NCBI GenBank assembly: GCA_964655525.1
Contig: CAZZNE010000001.1
Coordinates: forward strand, 124,001 to 188,000
Source: DLAJ01 sp964655525
Lineage (GTDB): Bacteria; Bacillota; Clostridia; Lachnospirales; Lachnospiraceae
Length of the DNA stretch: 64,000 bases
Direction: 5' to 3'
Shown: positions 1 to 9,549 of the stretch, in pieces
How positions within the stretch are numbered: position 1 is the first letter of the stretch
Layout: every line of letters starts with the position of its first letter
The notes under the pieces: model-generated
Told to the model about the DNA's origin: nothing
Seen by the model: only the letters and a program-made list of their open reading frames with translations
The model's database searches: none
Translations under genes and position numbers: made by a program

Positions 1-29
1 AAACAAACAGTCATATTGAGAGGATAATT

Positions 30-1280
30 ATGGCTACATTACTTGTCATAAAAGAAAAACTAAAAAGCTTTTACAGCAAATATGAGGCATATCTGGTTCC
101 GGTGCTGAAATTTGCGGCGGCGTTTATTTCGCTGCTCCTTGTCAATAAGAGGCTGGGCTATATGACGCAGCTTAACAGTACGGCGATCGTACTGATCGTA
201 GCACTTTTGTGTTCGTTTCTGCCGCTTAATATCATAATCGTGATGGCGGCGGCATTTTCACTCGGTCATGTATACAGCCTGTCATGGGAATGCGTGATCG
301 TGCTGTTGGTGCTGTATCTGCTGATGTTTTTATTGTATTTTCGTTTCTCACCGAAGGATACCATTGCGGTGCTTCTGACGCCGGTCTGCTTTGCGTTGAA
401 GATTCCGGTCGTTATGCCGCTTTCCATGGGACTTGTGGGAAGTCCTGCGTCTGTTGTATCCGTAGGCTGCGGTGTGATCGTCTATTATGTATTGAGCTTT
501 ATCAGCCGTAACGCACCGGCGATCAACTCGTTGGATGCGGACGGAACGCTCGTGCGTTTCCGTTATTTTTTGGACGGGATCATGCATGACCGGGCGATGC
601 TTGTAGCGGTCGCGGCATTTGCCGTAACAGTGATCGTTGTATACATTATCCGCAGGATGCCGGTAGATCACTGTTGGACGATCGCGATGATCACGGGTGC
701 GTTGATGAGCATGGTCATTCTGATGTTCGGCGATCTGAAATATCACACGAATATTTCCATTGTAGGAACGATCGTGGGGAGCATTGCTGCAGTCGGCATT
801 GTGAAGGTTTTGCAATTTTTCGTTTTCAATGTCGATTATAGCAGGACTGAGCACATACAATATGAAGATGATGAATATTATTATTATGTTAAGGCAGTTC
901 CCAAGATGACAGTGGCGATTCCCGATAAGACCGTGACGAAGCTGGATACGCGAAAACCCGTGCAGCATGTTGAGAGCGGAGTGTCCGCGCAACGGCCGGC
1001 TTCACAGGATGCGGTGCCGCATAAGGCATCGTCGGAGGGTATGTCCAACAGGTCATCCGCTTCCGCAGCGCAGCATACTCAGGCAAAGAGCAGCATGTCA
1101 TCAAAAAGTGACAACCTCTCGATAAAAGGCAGCAGTTCGCAATCAAACAGCGGCAGTCTGCAGACAAACAAGAGCAGTTTGCCTACAAGAAGCGGCATGC
1201 AGACAAAGCCGTCGGGAGCGAGAAGCACACAGGGGACCCAGCAGATAAAGAATGGTAATGCAGGCAGCGCCCGCAAATAG
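30..1280 (+). CDS. Polytopic membrane protein with low-complexity tail, unknown function
   Basis: I do not recognise a named family. The 416-residue product has about eight hydrophobic segments in residues 20-280, so it is an integral membrane protein. They are followed by a 130-residue hydrophilic tail (about 285-416) very rich in Ser, Gln, Lys and Thr, probably disordered. The tail begins with an acidic/tyrosine patch (EDDEYYYY near residue 280). The start ATG follows GAGAGGAT at 19-26. The stop lies 48 bases before the diadenylate cyclase gene, so it is probably co-transcribed with cdaA and cdaR. That position suggests an envelope role, but no catalytic motif is visible. The promoter must lie left of the window. 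Confidence 0.8.
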   Translation: MATLLVIKEKLKSFYSKYEAYLVPVLKFAAAFISLLLVNKRLGYMTQLNSTAIVLIVALLCSFLPLNIIIVMAAAFSLGHVYSLSWECVIVLLVLYLLMFLLYFRFSPKDTIAVLLTPVCFALKIPVVMPLSMGLVGSPASVVSVGCGVIVYYVLSFISRNAPAINSLDADGTLVRFRYFLDGIMHDRAMLVAVAAFAVTVIVVYIIRRMPVDHCWTIAMITGALMSMVILMFGDLKYHTNISIVGTIVGSIAAVGIVKVLQFFVFNVDYSRTEHIQYEDDEYYYYVKAVPKMTVAIPDKTVTKLDTRKPVQHVESGVSAQRPASQDAVPHKASSEGMSNRSSASAAQHTQAKSSMSSKSDNLSIKGSSSQSNSGSLQTNKSSLPTRSGMQTKPSGARSTQGTQQIKNGNAGSARK

Positions 1281-1328
1281 ACTGCGGCAGCGTTGCGAAA
1301 AATATGATAGAGAACAGATGGGATCAAT

Positions 1329-2198
1329 ATGGAAAGATTTACGGCGTTTGCGGACAAATACCTGTCTGCCGTGCACATACCCAATTACATCAAAGCGACG
1401 GATATTGTTGAGATCCTGATCATCTCCTTTTTGGTTTACCAGATCATGGTGTGGATTAAGAATACCAGAGCATGGGCATTCCTAAAAGGAGTTCTTGTCA
1501 TACTTGTCTTTATCGGAGTCGCGGCATTTTTCCATATGTCAACCATATTATGGATCGCGGAGAATGTTATCAGCGTGGCGGCGATCACAGTCGTTATCAT
1601 CATGCAGCCTGAGCTGCGCAAGGCGTTGGAGCAGCTTGGCAGTAAGAATTTCTTAAACACGGTTTTTCCGTTTGAAACGACGCGCAAGGATTCCGGCAGA
1701 TACACCGATCGTACGGTCAACGAGATCGTGCGTGCCTGTTTTGAGATGGGCAAGGTTAGAACGGGCGCGTTGATCGTGATGGAGCAGACGAACTCCCTTG
1801 CCGAGTATGAGAGAACGGGAATTGCGGTAGACGGTCTTGTCACCAGCCAGCTGCTGATCAATATTTTTGAGCACAATACGCCGCTTCACGACGGCGCAGT
1901 GATCGTGCGCGGGGAACGCGTCACATCGGCGACCTGCTATCTTCCGTTATCGGATAACCGTGATCTAAGTAAGGAACTGGGAACGCGCCACCGCGCTGCA
2001 GTCGGTATTTCTGAGGCGACGGATTCCCTGACCCTGGTCGTCTCGGAGGAGACGGGGTATGTTAGCGTTGCCTATAAGGGAGAGCTGTATCGGGATCTGG
2101 ATCCGGACGGTGTGAAGGAAAAGATCGCAATGATACAGGATAAGCCGAGCGGCGAGGAAAAGAAGCACCGTGTGAGAAAGGGAAAGGCCAAAGCATGA
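1329..2198 (+). CDS. cdaA: Diadenylate cyclase CdaA
   Basis: Makes cyclic di-AMP from two ATP at the inner face of the membrane. The 289-residue product has three hydrophobic segments (about 25-95) followed by a DisA_N catalytic domain. The signature residues are present: the DGA motif at 188-190 (within LHDGAV) and the RHR motif at 220-222 (within GTRHRAAVG). Length and order match the CdaA/YbbP/DacA family. The stop overlaps the ATG of the YbbR-domain gene (ATGA), and glmM follows. This is the conserved cdaA-cdaR-glmM order of Firmicutes, where CdaR and GlmM are known to modulate the cyclase. Confidence 0.97.
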   Translation: MERFTAFADKYLSAVHIPNYIKATDIVEILIISFLVYQIMVWIKNTRAWAFLKGVLVILVFIGVAAFFHMSTILWIAENVISVAAITVVIIMQPELRKALEQLGSKNFLNTVFPFETTRKDSGRYTDRTVNEIVRACFEMGKVRTGALIVMEQTNSLAEYERTGIAVDGLVTSQLLINIFEHNTPLHDGAVIVRGERVTSATCYLPLSDNRDLSKELGTRHRAAVGISEATDSLTLVVSEETGYVSVAYKGELYRDLDPDGVKEKIAMIQDKPSGEEKKHRVRKGKAKA

Positions 2199-3478
2199 AA
2201 AAATGGCTAACACAAAATCTCGGATTGAAATTTCTGTCAGTCATTTGTGCGTCGTTCTTATGGCTGATCGTGATGAATATCAACGATCCGATCGACGAGC
2301 AGAGGTTTGTCGGGATTCCGGTCGAATTGACGAATACGGACGCTATTACCGATGAGGGAAAGGTGTATCAGATATTAGACAACACGAATATGATCAATGT
2401 GACGGTGCGGGCAAAACGCTCCGTGTTAGATCAGCTTGACAGAGATAATATCCATGCGGTTGCCGATCTTTCCGAGGTCAGCGTTACAAATATGGTAACG
2501 ATCAAGCTCTCAAGCAACCGTTACAGTAATCAGATTGACAGCATCCGATCCAATACGGAATTTTTGAAATTGAATATAGAAGATGTCAGACAAAAACAGC
2601 TTCCGATCCAGATTTCTGCGATCGGTACGCCGGAGGAAGGATATCTGACGGGAACCGTAACGGCAGGTCAGACGGTCGTGCGTATAAAAGGACCGGAGTC
2701 CGTGATCGATCGAATTGATTCCGTACAGGCGGTCGTGGACGTGTCGGGCATGATGAGCGATGTGAGCACGACGGCGAGCATTGTTCTCTATGATGAGGGC
2801 GGCAATCGGGTTGAAGATGACAGTATACAGCTTAACATTTCAAGCGTCGAAGTGAAGGTATCAATCCTTGCGACAAAGAGCGTGCCGTTTACCTATCATG
2901 TTTCCGGTACACCGGCGGAAGGATATGAACTGACGGGAGCAATTGTGGGTACTTATGACAGGATCACGATCGCGGGACCACAGAATGTGCTGGATACGAT
3001 CTCAAGTATCGACATTCCGGCAGAGGTGCTCAATGTAACGGGACAGACAGATTCCCTGAATGCGCTCATTTCTTTGAATGATTATCTGCCGAGCGGCGTT
3101 ATCATTGCGGATGAGGAGCACACGGGCTTGCTGGGCGTTTCAGTAGGGATTGAGCCGTTAGAGACGACCTCTGTCTTGATTCCGGAAGGGCAGCTCCGCA
3201 TTTTCAATGCGCCGGAGGGATATGAATATACGATCGTGAATTACAGCGGCTCCTCTATCAGCGTGAGAGCGATACCGACGGTTATGGCAGGTGTGGATGA
3301 GCAAAGCTTTGTCGGAGAGATTGATCTTTCGGGTTATTTTGAGCAGCAGGGAGTCTATGAACCTGCGGACGGCGTTTATTCCATTGAAGCGGCATTCGTG
3401 ATGCCGGAGCGTGTGACACAGGTACAGAGGCTGTATGTGTCTATTGAGCTGAAAAAGATCGTGGAGGAAGAAGAATAG
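2195..3478 (+). CDS. cdaR: YbbR-domain protein, CdaA regulator CdaR
   Basis: A 427-residue extracytoplasmic protein anchored by one N-terminal hydrophobic segment (about residues 9-27). It carries several successive YbbR-type repeats, visible as recurring blocks like IPVELTNT and IQISAIGTPEEGYLTGTV, then FTYHVSGTPAEGYELTGAIVG and FNAPEGYEYTIV. In Bacillus and relatives CdaR binds CdaA and tunes c-di-AMP synthesis. The ATG overlaps the cdaA stop by four bases, implying translational coupling. The acidic C-terminus (KKIVEEEE) is unremarkable. Confidence 0.93.
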   Translation: MKKWLTQNLGLKFLSVICASFLWLIVMNINDPIDEQRFVGIPVELTNTDAITDEGKVYQILDNTNMINVTVRAKRSVLDQLDRDNIHAVADLSEVSVTNMVTIKLSSNRYSNQIDSIRSNTEFLKLNIEDVRQKQLPIQISAIGTPEEGYLTGTVTAGQTVVRIKGPESVIDRIDSVQAVVDVSGMMSDVSTTASIVLYDEGGNRVEDDSIQLNISSVEVKVSILATKSVPFTYHVSGTPAEGYELTGAIVGTYDRITIAGPQNVLDTISSIDIPAEVLNVTGQTDSLNALISLNDYLPSGVIIADEEHTGLLGVSVGIEPLETTSVLIPEGQLRIFNAPEGYEYTIVNYSGSSISVRAIPTVMAGVDEQSFVGEIDLSGYFEQQGVYEPADGVYSIEAAFVMPERVTQVQRLYVSIELKKIVEEEE

Positions 3479-3505
3479 GGCCACAGGGAAAGGACATAGT
3501 GTAAC

Positions 3506-4855
3506 ATGGCGAGATTGTTTGGAACGGATGGCGTAAGAGGAGTTGCAAATGAGGAATTAACGCCGCTTTTGGCGATGCAGCTTGGGCAGGCGGGAGCCTA
3601 TGTACTAACGAAGGAGCGTGACCACAAGCCGACGATCATGGTCGGCTGTGATACAAGAATATCGGGCGACATGTTGGCGAATGCGCTGATGGCGGGCGCG
3701 TGCTCCGTCGGAGCAAACGCAGTCTATGTCGGTGTGATCCCAACGCCGGCGATCGCCTATCTGACAAGAAAATATAAAGTGGATGCGGGTGTTGTGATTT
3801 CCGCATCCCATAATCCGGTGGAATTTAACGGGATTAAGTTTTTTGACGGAAACGGCTATAAGCTTCCGGATTCGTTAGAGGATGAGATTGAGAGTCTGAT
3901 CCGCTCCGACATGAAAGGAGTCAAATTTCCGACGGGTTCCTCTGTCGGAAAGATCAAGTACCGGACGGACGCGCGGGAGGAATATATCAATCATGCGGTT
4001 CAGTCGGTACCGGTGAAGCTTGACGGTATGAAGATTGTCGTGGACTGTGCGGAGGGTGCGGCATTCTATACGTCCGTGGAAACATTGAAGGAGCTTGGCG
4101 GTAATATTGTGGCGATCCACAACAATCCCGATGGCACGAATATCAACGCAAACTGCGGCTCCACGCATTTAGAGGAGCTGAAGGCGCGCGTTGTTTATGA
4201 GAAAGCGGCGCTGGGGCTTGCGTTTGACGGCGATGCCGACCGTCTGCTCGCAGTAGATGAAAACGGCAGAGTGGTGGACGGGGATCAGATCATGGCGATC
4301 GTCGGAAATCATATGAAGGATACCGGAAAGCTCAAAAAGAATATGATCGTGGTAACGGTCATGAGCAATCTCGGATTTTCCCTGATGGCCAAGGAGCGCG
4401 GCATCGAAATCGAGCAGACAAAGGTGGGCGACCGCTATGTGCTTGAGAGAATGAAGGAAATCGGGGCAAATCTGGGTGGAGAACAGTCAGGTCATATTAT
4501 ATTCCTCGACGAAAATACGACGGGGGATGGTCTCTTAAGCGCGCTGCATCTGTTACAGGTGCTTGTGGAAACCGGGAAGCCGTTGTCAGAATTGTCATCG
4601 GTCATGCAGGTACTGCCGCAGGCGCTTGTCAATGCAAAGGTTCCGAACCATAAAAAAGAAAGCTATATGGAATATCCCGAAATCGCGGCGGCGATCGGAA
4701 AGCTGAATGAAACGTTTGAGGGAGAGGGCAGGGTGCTGATCCGGCCTTCCGGAACGGAACCGCTCGTGCGGGTGATGATCGAGGGAAAAGATCAGGCAAT
4801 GATCCAGAGGGAAGCGCAGAAGCTTGCCGACCTGATTCAAAATATTATGTTATAG
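3506..4855 (+). CDS. glmM: Phosphoglucosamine mutase GlmM
   Basis: Interconverts glucosamine-6-phosphate and glucosamine-1-phosphate on the way to UDP-GlcNAc for peptidoglycan and surface glycans. The 449 residues match the usual family length. The phosphoserine loop ISASHNP places the active Ser at about residue 101. The magnesium loop DGDADR is at 241-246, and the phosphate-binding loop RPSGTEPLVRVM lies near the C-terminus. It sits 27 bases after cdaR, completing the cdaA-cdaR-glmM operon. GlmM is known in other Firmicutes to inhibit CdaA, which links cell-wall precursor supply with c-di-AMP. Confidence 0.97.
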   Translation: MARLFGTDGVRGVANEELTPLLAMQLGQAGAYVLTKERDHKPTIMVGCDTRISGDMLANALMAGACSVGANAVYVGVIPTPAIAYLTRKYKVDAGVVISASHNPVEFNGIKFFDGNGYKLPDSLEDEIESLIRSDMKGVKFPTGSSVGKIKYRTDAREEYINHAVQSVPVKLDGMKIVVDCAEGAAFYTSVETLKELGGNIVAIHNNPDGTNINANCGSTHLEELKARVVYEKAALGLAFDGDADRLLAVDENGRVVDGDQIMAIVGNHMKDTGKLKKNMIVVTVMSNLGFSLMAKERGIEIEQTKVGDRYVLERMKEIGANLGGEQSGHIIFLDENTTGDGLLSALHLLQVLVETGKPLSELSSVMQVLPQALVNAKVPNHKKESYMEYPEIAAAIGKLNETFEGEGRVLIRPSGTEPLVRVMIEGKDQAMIQREAQKLADLIQNIML

Positions 4856-4886
4856 CATGATATGAGACGGATATGACAAGAAAAGC

Positions 4887-4915
4887 TTGTGAATGCTTTG
4901 TGAAAATGCTATACT
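4887..4915 (+). promoter_or_regulatory. Predicted sigma-A promoter for the HPr gene
   Basis: TTGTGA at 4887-4892 and TATACT at 4910-4915 are separated by exactly 17 bases, in the gap between glmM and the HPr gene. Transcription would start near 4922, leaving a leader of about 68 bases. Confidence 0.6.
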
Positions 4916-4989
4916 AGTCGTATTGACAGTAATCGTGGGGGTTATGGTCGATTCGGCTTTGAAGAAGCCAGAAGTGAGGTATAACAATT

Positions 4990-5253
4990 ATGGTAAGCCA
5001 AAAGGTGGTTATTAAGAACCCGACGGGACTGCATCTAAGACCTGCCGGCATCCTATGTAAAGAGGCTATGCAGTTCAAATCGTTGATTACATTTACCTTT
5101 CGGGAAAATACAGCGAATGCAAAGAGCGTTTTAAGCGTGCTCGGCGCATGTGTAAAATGTGGTGATGAGATTGAGTTCACCTGTGAAGGTGAGGATGAGG
5201 AAGAGGCCTTAAAGACGCTTGTGAATGCGATTGAAAACGGTCTCGGAGAATAA
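4990..5253 (+). CDS. ptsH: HPr-family phosphocarrier protein
   Basis: An 87-residue phosphocarrier of the sugar phosphotransferase system. The phosphoryl-accepting His is at position 15 in NPTGLHLRPA, and the HPr-kinase target Ser is at position 46 in ANAKSVLSVLG. Both regulatory residues of a true Firmicutes HPr are therefore kept, so it could serve PTS transport and catabolite control. The N-terminal residues SQKVVIKNPTG are typical. It has its own promoter upstream and a strong terminator 15 bases downstream, so it may be a single-gene unit between glmM and leuA. A Crh-like protein would lack His15 and is excluded. Confidence 0.93.
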   Translation: MVSQKVVIKNPTGLHLRPAGILCKEAMQFKSLITFTFRENTANAKSVLSVLGACVKCGDEIEFTCEGEDEEEALKTLVNAIENGLGE

Positions 5254-5267
5254 AACCGCAGCTGATG

Positions 5268-5299
5268 TCAGCCCGAAATGGTTTCGGGCTGATTTTTCT
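5268..5299 (+). terminator. Rho-independent terminator after HPr gene
   Basis: An 11-bp perfect stem (5268-5278 with 5282-5292, core CAGCCCGAAA/TTTCGGGCTG) with a 3-base loop, followed by TTTTT at 5293-5297. It lies only 35 bases before the leuA start, with no clear promoter in between. leuA may depend on read-through or on a promoter I cannot see. Confidence 0.9.
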
Positions 5300-5333
5300 G
5301 TTTAAGAAAATTTAAAATGGAGGTAGGAAAAGG

Positions 5334-7013
5334 ATGTTAAATTATCAGCGTTACAAGAGAAATCCGGTAGTCGATTATCCGGAAAGAGAGTGGCCGAACC
5401 GGGAAATTGAGAAAGCGCCCGTTTGGTGCAGCGTCGATCTAAGAGACGGAAATCAGGCGCTCATTGACCCGATGGTGGTGGGGGAGAAAATTGAGTTTTT
5501 TGAGCATCTTGTAAAGCTGGGATTTAAGGAGATTGAGATCGGGTTTCCTGCGGCAAGCCAGATTGAGTATGATTTTTTGCGTCAGCTTGTGGAGCGCAGG
5601 CTGATTCCCGATGACGTCAAGGTGCAGGTGCTCTCCCAATGCCGCGAGGAGCAGATCAAACGCACGTTTGAGTCCATAGAGGGATGCGCTCAGGCGATCG
5701 TGCATATCTATAATTCGACCTCTACCTTACAGCGGGACGTTGTGTTCGGCATGAATCGGGAGGAGATCATCCAGATTGCGGTGCAGGGCACAAAATGGGT
5801 AAAACAGTATGCGGCTGAGTTCCCCGGAAAGATTCTGTTGGAGTATTCGCCCGAAAGCTTTACGGGAACAGAGCTGGATTTTGCACTGGAGATCTGTACA
5901 GCAGTGCAGGAGACATGGGGAGCGACAAAGGAAAATCCCATCATCATCAATCTGCCGTCCACAGTCGAGATGACGACGCCGAATGTATATGCGGACAGAA
6001 TCGAGTGGATGAATAAGCATTTTAAGAATCGTGAGAGTATTATTCTGAGCGTACATCCCCACAATGACAGGGGAACCGGGGTCGCTTCCACGGAGCTTGC
6101 GATGCTTGCAGGGGCGGAGCGCGTAGAGGGCACACTGTTCGGAAATGGCGAGCGGACGGGAAACGTGGACGTGATGAACCTTGCCTACAATATGTTTTCA
6201 CAGGGTATTGATCCAAAATTGCAGATTGAGCATGTGAATGAGAGCATTGAAATTTATGAGCGCTGCTGCAAGATTCCGATCCATCCGCGTCATCCTTATG
6301 CAGGAAAGCTTGTGTTTACGGCATTTTCCGGCTCGCATCAGGATGCGATCAACAAGGGCGTCAAGGCAATGCGTGAGCGCGGGAATGCGTATTGGGAGGT
6401 ACCGTATCTGCCGATCGATCCCGCGGATATTGGCAGGGAGTATGAGCCGATCGTGCGAATCAATTCCCAGTCGGGCAAGGGCGGCGTCGCGTTTGTCATG
6501 GATACGTATTTCGGATTTAAGCTGCCGAAGGGAATGCAGCGGGAATTTGCCAATGTCATTCAGGAAATTTCAGAAAAGCAGGGAGAGGTGTCTCCTGATC
6601 TGATCATGGAAAATTTCCGCAGGGAGTATTTGAACCAAAAGGAGCCGATTCATTTCCGTAAGCTGAAGGTAGACGATTTAAGCGGGGAGACTGAGTCGCA
6701 GTTTGATACGCGGGTGACCGTTGTCTATACGGATCACGGTGAAGAGAAGACCTACACGGCAGTCGGAAACGGACCGCTTGATGCGGTACAGCGCGGTCTG
6801 CAGGAAACGCTCGGGATATCGATCAAAATTCTTGATTATGAGGAGCATGCATTACAGAGCGGATCCAATTCACAGGCGGCGGCATACATTCATCTTTTGA
6901 ATTCAAATGACGGAAGGGTCACTTATGGCGTAGGTGTCAGCTCGAATATCACCCGCGCTTCCGTGCGCGCGATATTCTCGGCAGTCAACAGGCTGGGACT
7001 TGGAGAAAAGTAA
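5334..7013 (+). CDS. leuA: 2-isopropylmalate synthase, long (LeuA2) form
   Basis: Condenses acetyl-CoA with 2-oxoisovalerate, the first committed step of leucine synthesis. The 559 residues fit the long LeuA class that begins with a KYxRxxxV-type N-terminus. The HMGL-like TIM barrel carries the metal-site motif DLRDGNQAL near residue 36 and HPHNDRGTG near residue 243. A LeuA allosteric domain occupies roughly residues 430-556. AGGAGG-like GGAGGTAGG precedes the ATG. No leuB, leuC or leuD is nearby and no T-box leader is visible upstream. Confidence 0.96.
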   Translation: MLNYQRYKRNPVVDYPEREWPNREIEKAPVWCSVDLRDGNQALIDPMVVGEKIEFFEHLVKLGFKEIEIGFPAASQIEYDFLRQLVERRLIPDDVKVQVLSQCREEQIKRTFESIEGCAQAIVHIYNSTSTLQRDVVFGMNREEIIQIAVQGTKWVKQYAAEFPGKILLEYSPESFTGTELDFALEICTAVQETWGATKENPIIINLPSTVEMTTPNVYADRIEWMNKHFKNRESIILSVHPHNDRGTGVASTELAMLAGAERVEGTLFGNGERTGNVDVMNLAYNMFSQGIDPKLQIEHVNESIEIYERCCKIPIHPRHPYAGKLVFTAFSGSHQDAINKGVKAMRERGNAYWEVPYLPIDPADIGREYEPIVRINSQSGKGGVAFVMDTYFGFKLPKGMQREFANVIQEISEKQGEVSPDLIMENFRREYLNQKEPIHFRKLKVDDLSGETESQFDTRVTVVYTDHGEEKTYTAVGNGPLDAVQRGLQETLGISIKILDYEEHALQSGSNSQAAAYIHLLNSNDGRVTYGVGVSSNITRASVRAIFSAVNRLGLGEK

Positions 7014-7022
7014 GGCGGACGT

Positions 7023-7703
7023 ATGAAAGAATGGATCTCACAAAGGAAGCGAATAGGAATATGGGCAGGCGCCGCGTTGGCGGCGCTTGTTTTTGTATTG
7101 AGCAGTCTGTTTCCCAAAACAGCATATCGTGTTGTGAAATATCATGTGGTTTTGGAGGAGGAAGAGCAGGAGCAGGATATTGTCCTGACGCCGGAGACGA
7201 CGGTGCTTTTTTCTTTCTCTGTCGGAGAGGTCAATGTGAGCGGCGTGCAGCCCTGCCTGGATTGGGGAGCCGAGAACTGTCCGTCAGGCATACTCTGCGT
7301 AGATGTATGGCAGGTATCGGCGGACGGGGAACAGAATTATGTCGGACAGGGAAGCGCGCCGCTTAACGCGGGTTTAAGAAGATCCTATACGTATGTTGCA
7401 CTGCCCCATGAGGAGTCGCTGTGCGGAGAACTGATCATTGCCATCCGCTATGCGCCTGCAGAGGGGGAAGAGTTCTATCCTTCTTTGGTTGCGACGGATA
7501 GGGACATGGGTGAATGTCTTACGGTCGTAAACGATGAACCTTATGCCGGAGATCTGCTGATGTATTATGCGTCCGAGCAGGATACTTATCCGTTGCTGTT
7601 TGACGCAAAGCTTGTATGCCTCCTGCTGGTCTGTGTGGCTTTGACAATGGATAGGAGCCGTGGGAAGGAGGGCGTGCATGAAGAAAAAACAACGGGCGCG
7701 TAA
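7023..7703 (+). CDS. Membrane-anchored extracytoplasmic protein, unknown function
   Basis: 226 residues with a hydrophobic segment at about 12-30, a mostly beta-type extracellular region with an acidic stretch (LEEEEQEQD near 44-52), and a second hydrophobic segment near 196-212. No catalytic motif is recognised. The end overlaps the next gene by 26 bases. That neighbour also opens with one TM helix followed by an ectodomain, so the two probably work together at the membrane. The start ATG lies 10 bases after leuA. Confidence 0.75.
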   Translation: MKEWISQRKRIGIWAGAALAALVFVLSSLFPKTAYRVVKYHVVLEEEEQEQDIVLTPETTVLFSFSVGEVNVSGVQPCLDWGAENCPSGILCVDVWQVSADGEQNYVGQGSAPLNAGLRRSYTYVALPHEESLCGELIIAIRYAPAEGEEFYPSLVATDRDMGECLTVVNDEPYAGDLLMYYASEQDTYPLLFDAKLVCLLLVCVALTMDRSRGKEGVHEEKTTGA

Positions 7704-9519
7704 GCAGTACATTCTTATGGGTGTGGCGTTGGTGATTTCGATTTTTGTCGAGCTGTTCCTTTTTAACAGGCATGCATTGTTTGAAGGTCATTATGAGATG
7801 CGGAGCGGGATTGCCGCTGGAAGCGCCGAGACAGTGCTTGATCTTGGGGAAGAACAATATATCAAAACCGTTCGGATCGCTGTTGATCTGACAGAAGAGA
7901 CGGATTACCGGCTGGTAATATGGGATGCACAGGGGAACGGGATCGGCGTGTGGGAGGGCAGGCTTTCTCCCAAATTGGGTGAAAGCGTGATCAATCTGCG
8001 CACGCGGGCGGCAGGAATGGTATTGACATTCTCTGAGGCGCCTGAGTCGGACGGCATGATCACGGCGGCAAATTTTATGGAGTGGAGTCCGTATCGCATC
8101 TTGTTTTTCTGGGTATTATTCGGGCTGGCGGCGTGGTTATGGCAGTGGCGCACCTTTGTAGCGGAAAAACCGGAATATGCGTTTGCAGTGATCGCACTAA
8201 CGGTCGGAATCCATCTGATCCTGATGACGGGAACGAATCAGATCAGCTATGATGAACAGACGCATGTCAGCAAGGTCTGGAATCTTTCTTATATCGGAAC
8301 GGTTTATGACACGGAAGCGGTACTGGAATTGAAGACGCTGTATGCGCCCCATTTCAATAACTGCTGGGAAAGGGAGCTGGCGGAATCCTATTTGCAAGGG
8401 ATTCATGACTATGATACGGCGGAAGTGTATCAGCAGACCAAAATGATCCATTATGACAGGCGCGCGTATCTTCCGATGGCTATTTTTATGGCGGTCGGGA
8501 GAATCTTGAAGCTGCCGTTTGCGGTGATGCTGATGTTCAGTAAACTGGGAAATCTGCTGATGTATACGGTGGTATGTTTTTTTGCCGTTCGGGCGGCAAA
8601 GCAGGCAAAAGGGCTTGTCGCGGTGCTTGCATTATTGCCGAACAGTATTTTTACGGCATCGCAGTTCTGCTATGATGCCTGTGTGAACAGCTTTTTACTG
8701 CTGGGCATGGTTCTGACGGCAAATGAGTTTTTTGCACCGAAAACGCAGGTGCGCCCGCGTAATGTGGCGGTGATCTTAATATGTCTCATTATCGGCAGCT
8801 ATGCGAAGCCGGTTTACATACTGATGGGGTGTCTGCTTCTGTTTTGGAGAAATGAGAAGTTTCCTTCAAAGCGTGCAGCATGGCTGTTTCGCGTCGCGCT
8901 GATGACGCTTATTCTTTGTATGCTTTATGAGATTCTTGCAAAATCTGCCGCCGGAGGCTCGGCAATGGCGACACTTGCCAATGGCGGGGATACACGTATG
9001 GAGGGAACCAATATGCTCGGGCAGCTGAAGCATATATTCAGTGCACCGCTTTCCTATACGGGACAGCTTTTGCGGGCCATGTTCGGCCGGGTTGTGGAAT
9101 GGTTTACCGGAAAAGACCAGTTTCTCATGTATGCTTATCTGAGCACGCCCGGCACGCTCTGCACTTGGATTTTTTTCGGTACGGCGGCGTTTGCGGCGCT
9201 TATCGGGTGTAAAGAGGAACAGCGCAGCCGGCTGAAAACGGGCGATGCAGTACTGTTTGCGGTCATGGTATTCGGCATGTCTGCGGTGGTGTGGACCGTT
9301 CTTTATATGTCCTTTAACGCGGTAGGCAGCCCGGTCATTGTCGGTGTTCAGAACCGTTATTTTACGCCGATGCTGTTTCCGTTCTTTGTATGCTTCCTAA
9401 ATGGGAGGCTTGTGTGGAAATGGAGTAAGGAGCGGTATTATCAGATTCTGTTTGGTATCATGGCGGGACTGCTCCTTTACTGTAACTGGAGGCTTGGGAT
9501 CGTACCGTATTACTTATAA
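7678..9519 (+). CDS. DUF2142-like polytopic membrane protein (putative glycosyltransferase)
   Basis: 613 residues from the ATG at 7678, chosen because GGAAGGAGG lies just before it; an in-frame upstream codon at 7660 has no such site. One N-terminal TM helix and a roughly 100-residue ectodomain precede 10-12 TM helices. The first large loop contains YDEQTHVSKVW, and the C-terminal part contains VQNRYFTPMLFPFF. Both resemble the acidic DE-loop and GRYF/LP motif of DUF2142/GT39-type lipid-linked glycosyltransferases. Substrate is unknown. It follows the anchored protein above and precedes a glycosyltransferase block. Confidence 0.75.
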   Translation: MKKKQRARKQYILMGVALVISIFVELFLFNRHALFEGHYEMRSGIAAGSAETVLDLGEEQYIKTVRIAVDLTEETDYRLVIWDAQGNGIGVWEGRLSPKLGESVINLRTRAAGMVLTFSEAPESDGMITAANFMEWSPYRILFFWVLFGLAAWLWQWRTFVAEKPEYAFAVIALTVGIHLILMTGTNQISYDEQTHVSKVWNLSYIGTVYDTEAVLELKTLYAPHFNNCWERELAESYLQGIHDYDTAEVYQQTKMIHYDRRAYLPMAIFMAVGRILKLPFAVMLMFSKLGNLLMYTVVCFFAVRAAKQAKGLVAVLALLPNSIFTASQFCYDACVNSFLLLGMVLTANEFFAPKTQVRPRNVAVILICLIIGSYAKPVYILMGCLLLFWRNEKFPSKRAAWLFRVALMTLILCMLYEILAKSAAGGSAMATLANGGDTRMEGTNMLGQLKHIFSAPLSYTGQLLRAMFGRVVEWFTGKDQFLMYAYLSTPGTLCTWIFFGTAAFAALIGCKEEQRSRLKTGDAVLFAVMVFGMSAVVWTVLYMSFNAVGSPVIVGVQNRYFTPMLFPFFVCFLNGRLVWKWSKERYYQILFGIMAGLLLYCNWRLGIVPYYL

Positions 9520-9549
9520 GCGTCTGTGATGCCGGCGCGCCCGTACCAT

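Noticed and set aside
5254..5333. T-box or leucine-responsive leader before leuA
   Set aside because: Only 80 bases are available and they hold the HPr terminator; no T-box sequence or leader peptide is seen.
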